Source: Actinoplanes sp. TBRC 11911 (GTDB lineage Bacteria; Actinomycetota; Actinomycetes; Mycobacteriales; Micromonosporaceae). Taken from it: a stretch of DNA of 64,000 nucleotides. Positions within the stretch are counted from its first letter, which is position 1. Each line of letters starts with the position of its first letter. The notes beneath the pieces are model-generated. The model did no database searches. It worked only from the letters and a program-made list of their open reading frames with translations, and was not told where the DNA came from. The translations under genes and the position numbers were made by a program. Below, piece by piece: positions 8,693 through 17,531 of this stretch. The stretch lies in NCBI RefSeq assembly GCF_012933445.1, contig NZ_JABBNC010000024.1:62001-126000 (forward strand), written 5' to 3'.

Positions 8693-10198
8693 TCACCCGA
8701 CCGGGGCGCCGGCGTTCTCCACCGGCAGGTCCTCCTTGTGCGCCCGGACCAGCACCGCGGTCACCACCGCGGCCCCCAGGATCAACGCGGCCGCCCAGGT
8801 GAACGCCGCCGAATAGCCGTCGATCTGGGCGAGCAGCCCGGTCCGCACGGCGCCCTGCGGCGAGGTCGGCACGTGGCTCACCAGGTATGCCGCGATGGCG
8901 CTGGTCGCGATCGTGTTCAGCAACGCCGTGCCGAGCGAGGCGCCGACCTGCTGGGTCGCGTTCAGCGCCGCGCTCGCGGCACCCGCGTCATGCCCCGGCA
9001 CCCCGATCAGCGCCAGACTGGACAGCGGCACGAAGGTCAGGCCGAGCCCGAGCCCGAGCAGGATCTGAGCGGGCATGAGATGCAGCCAGAACGACGTGTC
9101 CAGGCCGACGAAGCGCAGCAGGAACATGCCGCCGGCCGCGATCACCGGGCCGACGATCATCAGCGGGCGCGGGCCGGTACGCGGTATCAGACTGCTCGCC
9201 AGCGTCGCCGAGATCAGCACACCGATGGTGACCGGCAGCGCGGCGAACCCGGCCTTGAGCGGCGTGTAGTGCAGCACGTTCTGCACGTACAGCGTGAGGA
9301 ACAGGAACGCGCCGAGCAGCCCGGCGCCGACCAGCATCGAGGCGATGTACGCCCCGCCGCGGTTCCGGTCGGCCAGGATGCGCAACGGCAGCAACGGATT
9401 CTTCACCTTGCGCTCGATCAGGAAGAAGATCGCGATCAGCGCGAGCCCGCCGAGGATGAACGCCAGAGTCACCGGTGCGTCCCAGCCCTTACCCGGCTTG
9501 GCCGCCTCGGTGAAGCCGTAGACCAGCGACGCCAGCCCGGCCGTGACGATAACCGCGCCCGGAATGTCGTACGAGGTGTCGCCGCTCGCCTTGCTCTCCG
9601 GCACCAGCGGGATCGCCAGCCCGAGCGCCAGCAGCGCGACCGGAATGTTGACCAGCAGGCACCAGCGCCAGCTCGCATACTCGGTGAGCACGCCGCCGAG
9701 CAGCAGCCCGACCGCCGACCCGCCGCCGGCGATCGCGCCGTACACGGCGAACGCCTTGGCCCGCTCTCGCGTCTCGGTGAACAGCACGGTCAGCAGGGCC
9801 AGCGAGGCCGGGGCGAGCAACGCACCGAACGCACCCTGCAGCGCCCGCGCCGCGAACAGCATCTCGCCGCCGTTGGCCAGACCACCGATCGCCGAGGCGG
9901 CCGCGAACCCGATCGCGCCGACGATGAAGGTGCGCTTGCGCCCCCAGTAGTCGGCGACCCGGCCGCCGAGCAACAAAAGACCACCGAAAGTCAGCGTGTA
10001 CGCCGTGACGACCCACTGGCGGTCGGCGTCGGTGATGTCGAGAGCCCGTTGGGCGCTCGGTAACGCGATATTCACGATCGTCGCGTCGAGCACGACCATC
10101 AACTGGGCAATCGCGATGACTCCGAGGGCCACCCAGCGCCTCGGATGCAGATTATTGCCGACGGAATCGGTTCCCTGAACTTCCGCGGTCGCAGACAT
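8693..10198 (-). CDS. MFS multidrug exporter, DHA2 (14-TM) type
   Basis: A 501-residue permease of the DHA2 (EmrB/QacA) family, proton-driven efflux of amphipathic drugs. Motif D1 appears as LDATIVNIALPSAQRAL in TM1, motif A as GGRVADYWGRKRTF, and motif C-like Gly/Pro-rich TM5 as GGSAVGLLLGGVLTE. The C-terminus ends in a short charged tail. ATG 10198 is chosen because GGGAGGG lies just upstream; the in-frame extension to 10249 lacks support. A sigma-70-type promoter and a perfect palindrome precede it, so a repressor encoded elsewhere probably controls it. The substrate is unknown. Confidence 0.9.
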   Translation of the reverse strand: MSATAEVQGTDSVGNNLHPRRWVALGVIAIAQLMVVLDATIVNIALPSAQRALDITDADRQWVVTAYTLTFGGLLLLGGRVADYWGRKRTFIVGAIGFAAASAIGGLANGGEMLFAARALQGAFGALLAPASLALLTVLFTETRERAKAFAVYGAIAGGGSAVGLLLGGVLTEYASWRWCLLVNIPVALLALGLAIPLVPESKASGDTSYDIPGAVIVTAGLASLVYGFTEAAKPGKGWDAPVTLAFILGGLALIAIFFLIERKVKNPLLPLRILADRNRGGAYIASMLVGAGLLGAFLFLTLYVQNVLHYTPLKAGFAALPVTIGVLISATLASSLIPRTGPRPLMIVGPVIAAGGMFLLRFVGLDTSFWLHLMPAQILLGLGLGLTFVPLSSLALIGVPGHDAGAASAALNATQQVGASLGTALLNTIATSAIAAYLVSHVPTSPQGAVRTGLLAQIDGYSAAFTWAAALILGAAVVTAVLVRAHKEDLPVENAGAPVG

Positions 10199-10221
10199 AT
10201 AGCGATCCCTCCCCCAAGGCT

Positions 10222-10253
10222 CGGCTATAGCCGTCGATGCTAGGGACAATCAA
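10222..10253 (-). promoter_or_regulatory. Promoter with 12-bp palindromic operator candidate for DHA2 MFS gene
   Basis: On the minus strand TTGATT (-35, 10253-10248), an 18-nt spacer and TATAGC (-10, 10229-10224) precede the exporter. The -10 is embedded in a perfect 12-bp palindrome CGGCTATAGCCG at 10222-10233. Confidence 0.5.
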
Positions 10254-10309
10254 AGATCACTTATATGCCCTGACCAGGGAATGTGTCGCGCGTCTCGTTA
10301 TTGACGATC

Positions 10310-11614
10310 TTATTTGGCTGCCGTCATCCCGGTGTTCGGGGCGGCGCTGTCCAGCGGAACGGCCTCGCTCGGCACCAGTCCGAGCTGGACACCCTGCCGC
10401 GGCAGGACCGCGTCCAGCAGCCAGTCGGCCGCCACCCGCACCCGGTTCCCGGGCATCGACAGCAAGTGATAACCCCTGGTCACCACCTTGGCCGGAAGGC
10501 CCTTCAGCGGGACGCCCACCGGATTGGCCGCCGAGTCCAGGCCGCCGAGGTCGACCACGAAACCCAGATCGTGATGCCGGTACGGGCGACGGCTGCCCTG
10601 CCCGTACGAGGCCGCGATGTTCTTGGCCGCGGTCTTGCCCTGCCGGGTCGCGTGCTGCGCGGTCATCCCGGTGATTTCACCCGGCCGGGTCAGGTCGGGC
10701 ACCGCGGCCGCATCGCCGATCGCGTACACGTCCGGGTGACCGGGCACGTTGAGGAACTCGTCGACGACCAGCCGGCCCTGCTCCAGCGGCAGGCTCAGCC
10801 CCGCGACGACCGGGTCGGGCCGCACCCCCACGCACCAGATCAGCGACTTCGTCGGCAGCATCTCCCCGGTGGACAGCAGCACGCCGTCCGCGGTGGCCTC
10901 CTTGACGCTCGTCCGCATCAGGACCTCGACGCCGCGCTCGCGCAGCACGTCGTCGGCCGCGGTGCCGAGCCGCTCGTCGAGCGTCGGCAGCACCCGGTCG
11001 GCCGTGTCGAGCAGCAGCCAGCGTGGCTTGCCCCAGAGCGCCGGGAACTTCTTGACCAGCGTGTCCGTGTAGAGCACGCCCTGCGCGGCCACCTCGGTCC
11101 CGGTGTACCCCGCGCCGGAGACCACGAAGGTGCAGCGGGCGGCCTGCTCGGCCGCGTCGGTGGCGTTGGCCGCCATCTCGATCTGCCGGGTGATGTGGTC
11201 GCGCAGGTAGAGCGCCTCCGGGATGCCGCGGAAGCCGTGCGCGAACTCGGCGACCCCGGGCACCGGCAGCAGCTTGTTCACGCTGCCCGCGGCGATCACC
11301 AGCCGGTGGTAGCCGATCGTGGCGAGCGCGCCGTCCGGATCCCGGTAGGTGACCGTGCGCCCGTCCAGGTCGAAATCGTCGACGTGGCCCAGGATGACCT
11401 GCGCCTCCGGCAGGGTGGCGGCCAGCGACACGCTGATCCGGCGCGGCTCCAGGATCCCGGTCGCGACCTCGGGCAGCAGCGGCAGGTAGAGGAAGTAGTC
11501 GGTGGGGTTGATGACGACGATCTCCGCGCCGCCGCGAGCCAGCTTGAGCAGTTCGCGCGCCACCGTGAAACCGGCGAAACCGGCCCCGACGACCACGATT
11601 CGAGCTCGTGCCAT
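10310..11614 (-). CDS. ndh: Type 2 NADH dehydrogenase (NDH-2)
   Basis: A 434-residue FAD-dependent NAD(P)H:quinone oxidoreductase of the NDH-2 family, a non-proton-pumping entry point to the respiratory chain on the cytoplasmic membrane face. The N-terminal FAD site is IVVVGAGFAGFTVAREL (GxGxxG) and the second Rossmann site is FVVSGAGYTGTEVAA for NADH. The family signature DVYAIGDAAAVPDL binds the flavin, and the following AQHATRQGKTAAKNI matches the quinone-site helix. ATG 11614 is chosen because GGAGGACGCGC precedes it. It is divergent from the ECF sigma gene. Confidence 0.92.
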   Translation of the reverse strand: MARARIVVVGAGFAGFTVARELLKLARGGAEIVVINPTDYFLYLPLLPEVATGILEPRRISVSLAATLPEAQVILGHVDDFDLDGRTVTYRDPDGALATIGYHRLVIAAGSVNKLLPVPGVAEFAHGFRGIPEALYLRDHITRQIEMAANATDAAEQAARCTFVVSGAGYTGTEVAAQGVLYTDTLVKKFPALWGKPRWLLLDTADRVLPTLDERLGTAADDVLRERGVEVLMRTSVKEATADGVLLSTGEMLPTKSLIWCVGVRPDPVVAGLSLPLEQGRLVVDEFLNVPGHPDVYAIGDAAAVPDLTRPGEITGMTAQHATRQGKTAAKNIAASYGQGSRRPYRHHDLGFVVDLGGLDSAANPVGVPLKGLPAKVVTRGYHLLSMPGNRVRVAADWLLDAVLPRQGVQLGLVPSEAVPLDSAAPNTGMTAAK

Positions 11615-11825
11615 GCGCGTCCTCCGTCCTCCCGGGCGCGATCGCCCTTGCAAACAGGTCCGGATTGCCCATCCCACGCTAGTGGAAACCGCCGGGTGCC
11701 CGAACGGTCGAGCCGGAATTGGGCCGAACGGCCGTCGTCCGTCCATCGACGCATGCGCGTCTGAAGATGTGCCGCGCGGTGCCCACACGGGGAGGCATCG
11801 AACGGCGAACGGCGGAGGGGGAGAC

Positions 11826-12413
11826 GTGAGCGACGGCACGGTGGTTGAGCCGCGACGGTACGCTCACGTCTCCCCGCACTCCCCGATCGGACATCTCCGC
11901 ATGGACGCCCGCGAGGCCGACTACGCGCTCTTCGTCCGTACCCGGACACACGCGTTGTTGCGCTCGGCGTACCTGCTGACCGGCGACCAGCACCTCGCCG
12001 AGGACCTGGTGCAGGAGGCACTGGCCCGCACCCATCGGGCGTGGGCGCGGCTGGAGCGGGCGGAGAACGCCGAGGCGTACGCGCGGAAGGTCATGTACCA
12101 CGCGCAGGTCTCGCTGTGGCGCCGGCCGAAGGTGGCCGAGGTGCTGCCCGGCGAGCTGGACCCGTCCGCGGGCGGCTTCGACGACCCCACCGAGGCGGCG
12201 GTGCAGCGGCTCGCGCTGCAGCGGGCGCTGCTCACGCTGAGCGCCAAGCAACGCGCGGTCATCGTGCTGCGCTATTTCGAGGATCACACCGAGGCCGAGG
12301 CTGCCCAGCTGCTCGGAGTCTCGATCAGCACGGTCAAGACGCAGACCGGTCGCGCGCTGGACAAGCTGCGCACGCTGGTGCCCGAACACCGGAGCCCGGC
12401 CGATGACCTCTGA
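11826..12413 (+). CDS. ECF sigma factor, SigE-like actinobacterial group
   Basis: A 195-residue (or 170-residue) sigma-70 factor containing only regions 2 and 4. Region 2 includes RSAYLLTGDQHLAEDLVQEALARTHRAW (core binding and -10 recognition), and region 4 includes QRAVIVLRYFEDHTEAEAAQLLGVSISTVKT, the -35-recognising helix-turn-helix. The GTG at 11826 is taken as start because GGAGGGGGAGAC lies immediately upstream; ATG 11901, where homology begins, is an alternative without a ribosome site. The 3' end overlaps the next gene by 11 bp, so the two are translationally coupled and the partner is probably its regulator. Confidence 0.9.
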   Translation: MSDGTVVEPRRYAHVSPHSPIGHLRMDAREADYALFVRTRTHALLRSAYLLTGDQHLAEDLVQEALARTHRAWARLERAENAEAYARKVMYHAQVSLWRRPKVAEVLPGELDPSAGGFDDPTEAAVQRLALQRALLTLSAKQRAVIVLRYFEDHTEAEAAQLLGVSISTVKTQTGRALDKLRTLVPEHRSPADDL

Positions 12414-13380
12414 GCAGCACGGCGACCTGCGCGAGTCGCTGCACGAGCTGGCCGGCACGGTCGAGCCTGCCGACCTCTACGACCGGGCTATCCGCCGGTC
12501 TCGCCGCATCGCCCGCCGCGAGGCCACCGTGGGGGGCACCGCCGCCGTGCTCGCCCTCGCCGCGCTGACCAGCGGCCTGTGGTGGCTGCCGGCACGCGTC
12601 ACCGACGCGCCCTCCGGAGCGCTGCCGGCGCTCTCCCCCGGCCCGGCCCAGCCCACCTCGGGCCCGGCCAAGGAGTCCCACGCGTACGCCTCCCCGTACC
12701 ACCCGACCCGTTCGGTGGCCTCGCCGCGACCCTCGCCGAGCCGATCCCGCGATGCCCGGCGGATCCCGTCGAGTGCGCTGGCCGACCTGCCCGGTCACGT
12801 CTTCTACGAGCGGCCCGGCGACAACCCGGACGTGCTACGCCTCTCCCCCGGCGACCGCACGGTCGAGACCGTGCTGTCGGACGCCCCCTCGCCGGTCGGG
12901 GTCTCGCCCGACGGCGACAAGATCGCGTATACGGACGACGGCGCCCTGGTGGTGCGGGACACCGAGGACGGCCGGGCCGAGCGGGTCGCGGACGGCGTGA
13001 CCACCACCGACCAGCCGCCGGTGTGGTCACCCACCGGCGACCGCGTGCTGGTCGACCTGGACACGCCCGCGGTCGTCGACGTGGGCTCGGGGGCGATCAC
13101 CCGGCTGCCCGACGACCTCGAGACCAAGAGCCTGCATTGGTCGGCGAACGGCAGCACGCCCGAGCCGACGATGACCCGGACCCCGGCGCCGCAGGCCACC
13201 CTCCCGGTCCGCGGAACGGTCATCGGCGAGGTCGCCACCCCGGACGGTGAGCTGCTGATCCGCACGGTGACGGCGGACCGGACGCGCCTCTGGCTGATCG
13301 GCGCGGACAACACGCTGGTGCTGGCGGCGGACGAGCCGCCCGGCCTGCGTGATCTCAATCTCCTGGCCTACACCCGCTGA
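12403..13380 (+). CDS. Membrane-anchored TolB-like protein, probable sigma-factor regulator
   Basis: A 325-residue protein coupled to the ECF sigma gene. Residues 1-40 are cytoplasmic (ESLHELAGTVEPADLYDRAIRRSRRIARR), like many actinobacterial anti-sigma or sigma-associated proteins. One transmembrane helix follows at about 44-62. A Pro/Ser-rich linker then leads to an extracytoplasmic domain with WD40/TolB-like strands (VGVSPDGDKIAYTDDG, PVWSPTGDRVLVDL). No zinc-binding HxxxCxxC motif is present, so it is not a standard ZAS anti-sigma factor. A role in transmitting an external signal to the sigma factor is inferred from the gene pair. Confidence 0.72.
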   Translation: MTSEQHGDLRESLHELAGTVEPADLYDRAIRRSRRIARREATVGGTAAVLALAALTSGLWWLPARVTDAPSGALPALSPGPAQPTSGPAKESHAYASPYHPTRSVASPRPSPSRSRDARRIPSSALADLPGHVFYERPGDNPDVLRLSPGDRTVETVLSDAPSPVGVSPDGDKIAYTDDGALVVRDTEDGRAERVADGVTTTDQPPVWSPTGDRVLVDLDTPAVVDVGSGAITRLPDDLETKSLHWSANGSTPEPTMTRTPAPQATLPVRGTVIGEVATPDGELLIRTVTADRTRLWLIGADNTLVLAADEPPGLRDLNLLAYTR

Positions 13381-13420
13381 TCGGCCGCACGGCCCACCGG
13401 GGAATGCGAGCATTGTTCCG

Positions 13421-14521
13421 ATGGCCGTGCAGCAGGAGAGCGCCCGGCCCGCGACCGACCCTCCGCCGTGGTGGCGACGGGGACCAGCCGTGGCCGTGCT
13501 CGCGTTGGTAGTGATCGGCGTCGAGCTGTGCATCGGCTGGCGCTCGCTGGTGGGCGCGTTCACCCAGCTCCGCGAGCCGCGCTGGGGGTGGGTGGTGGCC
13601 GCGCTCGCCGCCGAGATCGCCTCGATGGGCATGTTCGCCCGGATGCAGCGCACCCTGTTACGCGGGGCCGGCACCAAGGTCAAGATCTCCCGGCACATCG
13701 CCACGGCGTACGCGGCCCACTCGATCAGCTCGACCCTGCCCGGCGGCCCGGTCTTCTCCACCTCGTTCAACTTCCACCGCATGCGCAACTACGGCGCCTC
13801 GGCGGCGGTGGCGTCCTGGTGCATCGCGCTCAGCGGCGTGCTGTCGACCGGTGCGCTGGTGGTGATCGGCGCGGCCGGCGGCCTGCTCACCCGCGACGCC
13901 GACAGCTGGCACACCCTGGTGGCGTACGGCGTGGGTGCCGTCGTGATCGCTTTTGGCGTACGCCTCGTGGCCGAGCACCCGGAATGGCTGGATCCGCCGG
14001 TCCGGTTCGTCCTGGGCGGCGTGAACCGGATCCGCCGGCGTCCCGCCCGGCAGGGGCACGACACCCTGATGGCGTTCGTGGACCAGCTGCGCGAGGTGCG
14101 GGTGCATCCGGTCAACTTCGTGCTGGCCGTCGTCCTGGCGCTGCTGAACTGGCTGTTCGACGCGCTGTGCCTGTGGCTGTGCTGCGTCGCGGTGGGGGCC
14201 GGCAGCATCAACCCGGTGCACCTGGTGATCGCCTACTGCGCCGGGATGGCCGCCGCGAGCGTCCCGATCGTGCCGGGCGGCCTGGGCGTGGTCGACGGCG
14301 CGCTCATCCTCGGCCTGGTCGCGAGCGGCATGAACGGCACCTCCGCCACCGCCGCCGTGGTGCTCTACCGCCTGATCAGCTTCGGCTTCATCATCGGCAC
14401 CGGCTGGGTGTTCTGGCTCGGCATCAAGTCCCGCACCCGCAAAGAACTCACCGCTTCCCGAACATCTTCCAGCCGCCGCGCTTCTTCTTCTCCGGATGTT
14501 CCGGCTGGGCCTCGCCGTTGA
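13421..14521 (+). CDS. YbhN/LPG-synthase-TM (UPF0104) membrane protein
   Basis: A 366-residue polytopic membrane protein with about eight helices, matching the lysylphosphatidylglycerol-synthetase transmembrane (UPF0104/AglD-like) family. Diagnostic segments are ISSTLPGGPVFSTSFNFHRMRNYG, and the late SVPIVPGGLGVVDGALILGL (the P-G-G-x-G-x-x-[DE] signature) followed by ALYRLISF-like helix. There is no C-terminal LPG synthase catalytic domain, so it is a flippase-like or accessory form. Its tail is Ser/Arg-rich. The last 74 bp overlap the convergent TPR gene. Confidence 0.85.
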   Translation: MAVQQESARPATDPPPWWRRGPAVAVLALVVIGVELCIGWRSLVGAFTQLREPRWGWVVAALAAEIASMGMFARMQRTLLRGAGTKVKISRHIATAYAAHSISSTLPGGPVFSTSFNFHRMRNYGASAAVASWCIALSGVLSTGALVVIGAAGGLLTRDADSWHTLVAYGVGAVVIAFGVRLVAEHPEWLDPPVRFVLGGVNRIRRRPARQGHDTLMAFVDQLREVRVHPVNFVLAVVLALLNWLFDALCLWLCCVAVGAGSINPVHLVIAYCAGMAAASVPIVPGGLGVVDGALILGLVASGMNGTSATAAVVLYRLISFGFIIGTGWVFWLGIKSRTRKELTASRTSSSRRASSSPDVPAGPRR

Positions 14522-15092
14522 GCACGGCCAGCCGGTGCTGGGCGACCGGGTTGCCCGGTTCCATCCGCAGCGAGGTGAGCAGCGCCTGCCGGGCCTGATC
14601 GATGTGCCCGAGCTGCTCCAGCGCGACGCCGTGCGTGAAGTGGTGGTGCGCCTCGTCGGGGGCCAGCCCGATCGCCGTGCGGGCGGCCTGCTCGGCGTCC
14701 GAGATCTGCCGGTCGGCGGAGATCAGCGCCCAGGCGATCCGGTCGTGCCACAGCGGGTTACGCGGGTCGGAGACGACCGCCCGGTAGGCCATGTTGATGG
14801 CTTCCTCGTGCCGGCCGAGCAGCGTGAGCGCGCGGCTGGCCAGCGCGAGCGGCCGGGAGTCCTCGGGGGCGAGCGGCATCGCCCGGGTCGCCGCCTCCAG
14901 CGCCTGGTCCGGCTGGGCGAGTTCGAGCTTTAGCCGGGCCATCAGGATCCAGCCGTCGGCCGAGTCGGGCAGGTTGTTGAGCACCGGCTCGAGGATCGTC
15001 CGGGCCCGCTCGAAGTCGGACTGTTCGTAGAGCGCCGCCGCGCGCGCGACACCGAGATCGGTCCGGGCCGCGGCGGGGGCACGATCCGTCAT
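14448..15092 (-). CDS. Tetratricopeptide-repeat protein
   Basis: A 214-residue soluble protein made of about five TPR units (for example ALYEQSDFERARTILEPVL, ADGWILMARLKLELAQPDQALEA, PLALASRALTLLGRHEEAINM, AEQAARTAIGLAPDEAHHHFT, HGVALEQLGHIDQARQAL) with a Lys-rich C-terminus (KKKRGGWKMFGKR). No signal peptide or membrane helix is visible. It lies downstream of, and in the same direction as, the frameshifted TPR-membrane gene with which it shares repeat style, so the two probably arose by duplication. A scaffold function is inferred. Confidence 0.82.
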   Translation of the reverse strand: MTDRAPAAARTDLGVARAAALYEQSDFERARTILEPVLNNLPDSADGWILMARLKLELAQPDQALEAATRAMPLAPEDSRPLALASRALTLLGRHEEAINMAYRAVVSDPRNPLWHDRIAWALISADRQISDAEQAARTAIGLAPDEAHHHFTHGVALEQLGHIDQARQALLTSLRMEPGNPVAQHRLAVLNGEAQPEHPEKKKRGGWKMFGKR

Positions 15093-15184
15093 CGGCCGGG
15101 TCCGGGGTAGGCGGTCACACGGACATCGTCGGACGTCCCGATCGCTTTATGAGGTGATTTCCGGAAAAGTCGCCTTAGGGGGGC

Positions 15185-15986
15185 CTAGGTGCGGACCCGC
15201 GTACGCCGGCGGCGGACCAGGGTGGCGAAGGCCATCGCGGCCACCCCGAGCAGCACCACCCCCGCTCCCAGCAGCACCAGACTGGCGTCGCCCAGCCCGC
15301 CCACCAGGAAAAGCAGCCCGATCGTGCCGCACCCGGCGGCGACGATCCAGAGCGTGGCCACGCTGACCCGGGGCACGTCGATGCCGGCCGACCGCACGTG
15401 CGCGTTCGACGCCGACACGGTCAGCAGCCGCGCCGCGAACCCGCCCGCCGCGGCCAGCCCGAGCAGCCAGGACAGCCACGGCCGGGGCGCCGCCGTCGCG
15501 GTCAGCAGCATCAGCACGCCCACCCCGGCGACGATCGCCGATCGCGTAGGTGATCCGGAAGTCGGCCTCGTTCGGGTCCAGCGCCACGGCCTGGCGGGCG
15601 GCGTGCTCCGCCTCCACGGCACGGCGGCCGTCGCCGAGCATGGCCCAGGCCAGCCGGTTGTGCCGGTAGGCGTTCTCCGGTTCGATCCGGGCCGCCTGCA
15701 GCGCCAGCTCGACCGCCTCGTAGTGCCGGTCCAGCCCGGTGAACGCCCGGCTGAGCGCGCTGAGCGCCTCGGCCGACTCGGGCGCGACCTCCACCGCCCG
15801 GTACGCCGACTCGTACGCCAGTTCCGGCTTCTTCAGCGCGAGCTGGGCGTGCGTCATCAGGACCAGGGCGCGGACGTTGTCCGGCTCGGCGGCCAGCACC
15901 GGAGCGAGCAGCTCGGCCGCGGCCGCCGCGTCACCGAGCTGGAACCGGGCGGCCGCCATCGCGATGGCCGCTCCACTCTCACTCAT
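15185..15986 (-). pseudogene. TPR-plus-membrane protein broken by a 7-bp tandem duplication
   Basis: Codons from 15986 encode about 146 residues of TPR repeats (MSESGAAIAMAAARFQLG onward) up to ...ITYAIGD. After that the frame becomes Arg/Gly-rich and non-protein-like. A different frame then encodes a credible membrane domain with three or four hydrophobic helices (VGVLMLLTATAA, WLSWLLGLAAAGGFAA, TLWIVAAGCGTIGLLFLVG) and a basic tail, ending at 15185. At the junction CGATCGC is repeated back to back (15532-15538 and 15539-15545). Deleting one copy restores one continuous 264-residue protein through ...ITYAIVAGVGV. It starts in an ATGA overlap with the upstream cyclase gene. It is a genuine frameshift or a sequencing artefact. 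Confidence 0.82.
15532..15545. repeat. Tandem duplication (CGATCGC)x2
   Basis: Two adjacent copies of CGATCGC inside the TPR-membrane gene. A 7-bp unit shifts the frame by one base; removal of one unit rejoins the two reading frames exactly. Confidence 0.9.
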
Positions 15987-16924
15987 GTCGTCGGTTGCCA
16001 GCCCGCGGACCGGGTGTGGTCGTGCGGTTCGAAGTACGGCAGGGAGGCGTACGCGCGTACGGGAAAGGTGCCGAAAGCGGTGATCCTGGGCGGCACCGCG
16101 GTGAATCGGGCGCCGGTAGGCGGCAGCTCGGCGAGGTTGGTCAGGTGCTCGACGATCGGGATGCCGGCCGCCAGCAGCACCGTGTGCACGGGACGCTCGC
16201 CGTTCGGGGTCATCTCGTCGATGTTGATCGAGTCGATGCCGACCAGCGCGGCGCCGCGTTCCACCAGCAGCGCCGCGCCCTCGGCGGTGAGATAGGGCGC
16301 GTCCGTCGTGTACTGCGGGGTGCCGAAGTGACGATCGTTACCGGTGTGCAGTAACACCGCCCGGCCCGCCACGGTGAGCGGTTCGAGATCGGCCGCCTCG
16401 ACCACGCGGCGACCGGTGCCGGCCAGCCGGAGCACGACCGCGGGCAGGTCGGCGAGCCGTTCCAGCGGCAGGCCGGCCAGGTCGGTGCCGCCGCGGTAGC
16501 GATGCCGGGGACTGTCCACGTACGTACCGGTCTGTCCGACCATGGTGATCCGGTCGACGCTGAACTCGGTGCCCTCGGCGTAGTGCGAGCGCGACTGCTC
16601 CCAGGTCTCGTGCTCCTCGACGATCGGCCCGGGCAGCCCCGGGAACGTCGGCATCCCGCCGCTGATCACGTGGTTGAGCTCGACGAAGCGCATGCGCACC
16701 GGGTTGGGCGCGCCCACCGGCACGCCCTCCTCCTCGAACACGCGCAGGCCGGTGATCTCGACACTCTCGGCCGCCGGCCGGCCCAGCGCCTCGACGAAGA
16801 GCCGGGTGATCTCGGCATGCGTCGCGTCGGCGCTGGGCACCGTCAACCGGAAACCCCGCGTCCGCAGGTCGCCGCCGCTCGCGAAAGTGATCTCCGCGTC
16901 GAACTCGGCTCGGTACTGCACCAT
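15983..16924 (-). CDS. Cyclase/kynurenine-formamidase-like hydrolase with altered metal motif
   Basis: A 313-residue member of the cyclase (PF04199-type) family. Residues 1-75 form an extra alpha/beta N-terminal region (AEFDAEITFASGGDLRTRGF). The hydrolase domain starts at RFVELNHVISGGMPTFPG. The family metal-binding motif HxGTHxDxPxH reads QTGTYVDSPRH here: the first His is Gln and the second is Tyr, while Asp and the last His remain. Later conserved parts (VLLHTGNDRHFG, LVGIDSINIDE, RPVHTVLLAAGIPIVEHLTNL) are intact. It either uses a different metal site or acts on another substrate class. It is the first gene of a three-gene minus-strand run leading into the TPR genes. Confidence 0.83.
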   Translation of the reverse strand: MVQYRAEFDAEITFASGGDLRTRGFRLTVPSADATHAEITRLFVEALGRPAAESVEITGLRVFEEEGVPVGAPNPVRMRFVELNHVISGGMPTFPGLPGPIVEEHETWEQSRSHYAEGTEFSVDRITMVGQTGTYVDSPRHRYRGGTDLAGLPLERLADLPAVVLRLAGTGRRVVEAADLEPLTVAGRAVLLHTGNDRHFGTPQYTTDAPYLTAEGAALLVERGAALVGIDSINIDEMTPNGERPVHTVLLAAGIPIVEHLTNLAELPPTGARFTAVPPRITAFGTFPVRAYASLPYFEPHDHTRSAGWQPTT

Positions 16925-16937
16925 GCCGTCCAGCCCC

Positions 16938-17525
16938 CTAGAGCACCTTGATGAAGCCTTCCACGATCAACCAGATGCCGAAGATAGCGAAGAGTACGGC
17001 CGCACCGTACTTGATGAACTTTTCCGGCAGGTGGCGACCGAGAAGGCGGCCGACCAGGATGGCGAGCGCGTCCGCCACGACCATGCCGAGCGTCGAGCCC
17101 AGCCAGGTGCCGAACCAGCCGTGCTGAGTGGCCAGCGTAATCGTCGCGAGCATCGTCTTGTCGCCGAGCTCGGCCAGGAAGAACGCGCCGCCGACGGCGA
17201 GGATGGCCGAGCCGGTGGTGCGTTCGGCCTTGCCCTTCTCCTCCTCGGTGAGCTCGTCACCGCGCAGCGTCCAGGCTCCGAAGATCAGGAAGGCGACGCC
17301 GGCGATCAGCGAGATCCACCCGGTCGGCAGGGTGGCGCCGAGCCCGTAGCCGATGCCCACCGACACCGCGTGGACCAGGGCGGTGGCCGCGGTGATGCCG
17401 ACGAGCACCGGCCAGGGCTTGAATCGGGTCGCGAAGGTCAGGGCCATGAGCTGTGACTTGTCGCCCAGCTCAGCCACGAAGATCACGCCGAAGCTGAGCA
17501 CCAGCGCGGCGACGAATCCATTCAA
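16938..17525 (-). CDS. GDT1/TMEM165 (UPF0016) family manganese exporter
   Basis: A 195-residue membrane protein with six helices in two inverted halves. Each half carries the family cation motif E-x-G-D-K-[ST]: ELGDKSQ at residues 19-25 and ELGDKTM in the second half. Members export Mn2+ (or Ca2+) from the cytoplasm. The start is TTG at 17525, preceded by GGGAG at 6-nt spacing; the ATG at 17521 is out of frame. A yybP-ykoY manganese riboswitch lies in the leader, and a hairpin covers the ribosome site. This makes Mn2+ detoxification the most probable role. Confidence 0.94.
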   Translation of the reverse strand: MNGFVAALVLSFGVIFVAELGDKSQLMALTFATRFKPWPVLVGITAATALVHAVSVGIGYGLGATLPTGWISLIAGVAFLIFGAWTLRGDELTEEEKGKAERTTGSAILAVGGAFFLAELGDKTMLATITLATQHGWFGTWLGSTLGMVVADALAILVGRLLGRHLPEKFIKYGAAVLFAIFGIWLIVEGFIKVL

Positions 17526-17531
17526 CGGTGA

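Noticed and set aside
15983..16924. Kynurenine formamidase (KynB)
   Set aside because: Two of the motif histidines are replaced and no tryptophan-degradation genes are nearby, so only the broad family is claimed.
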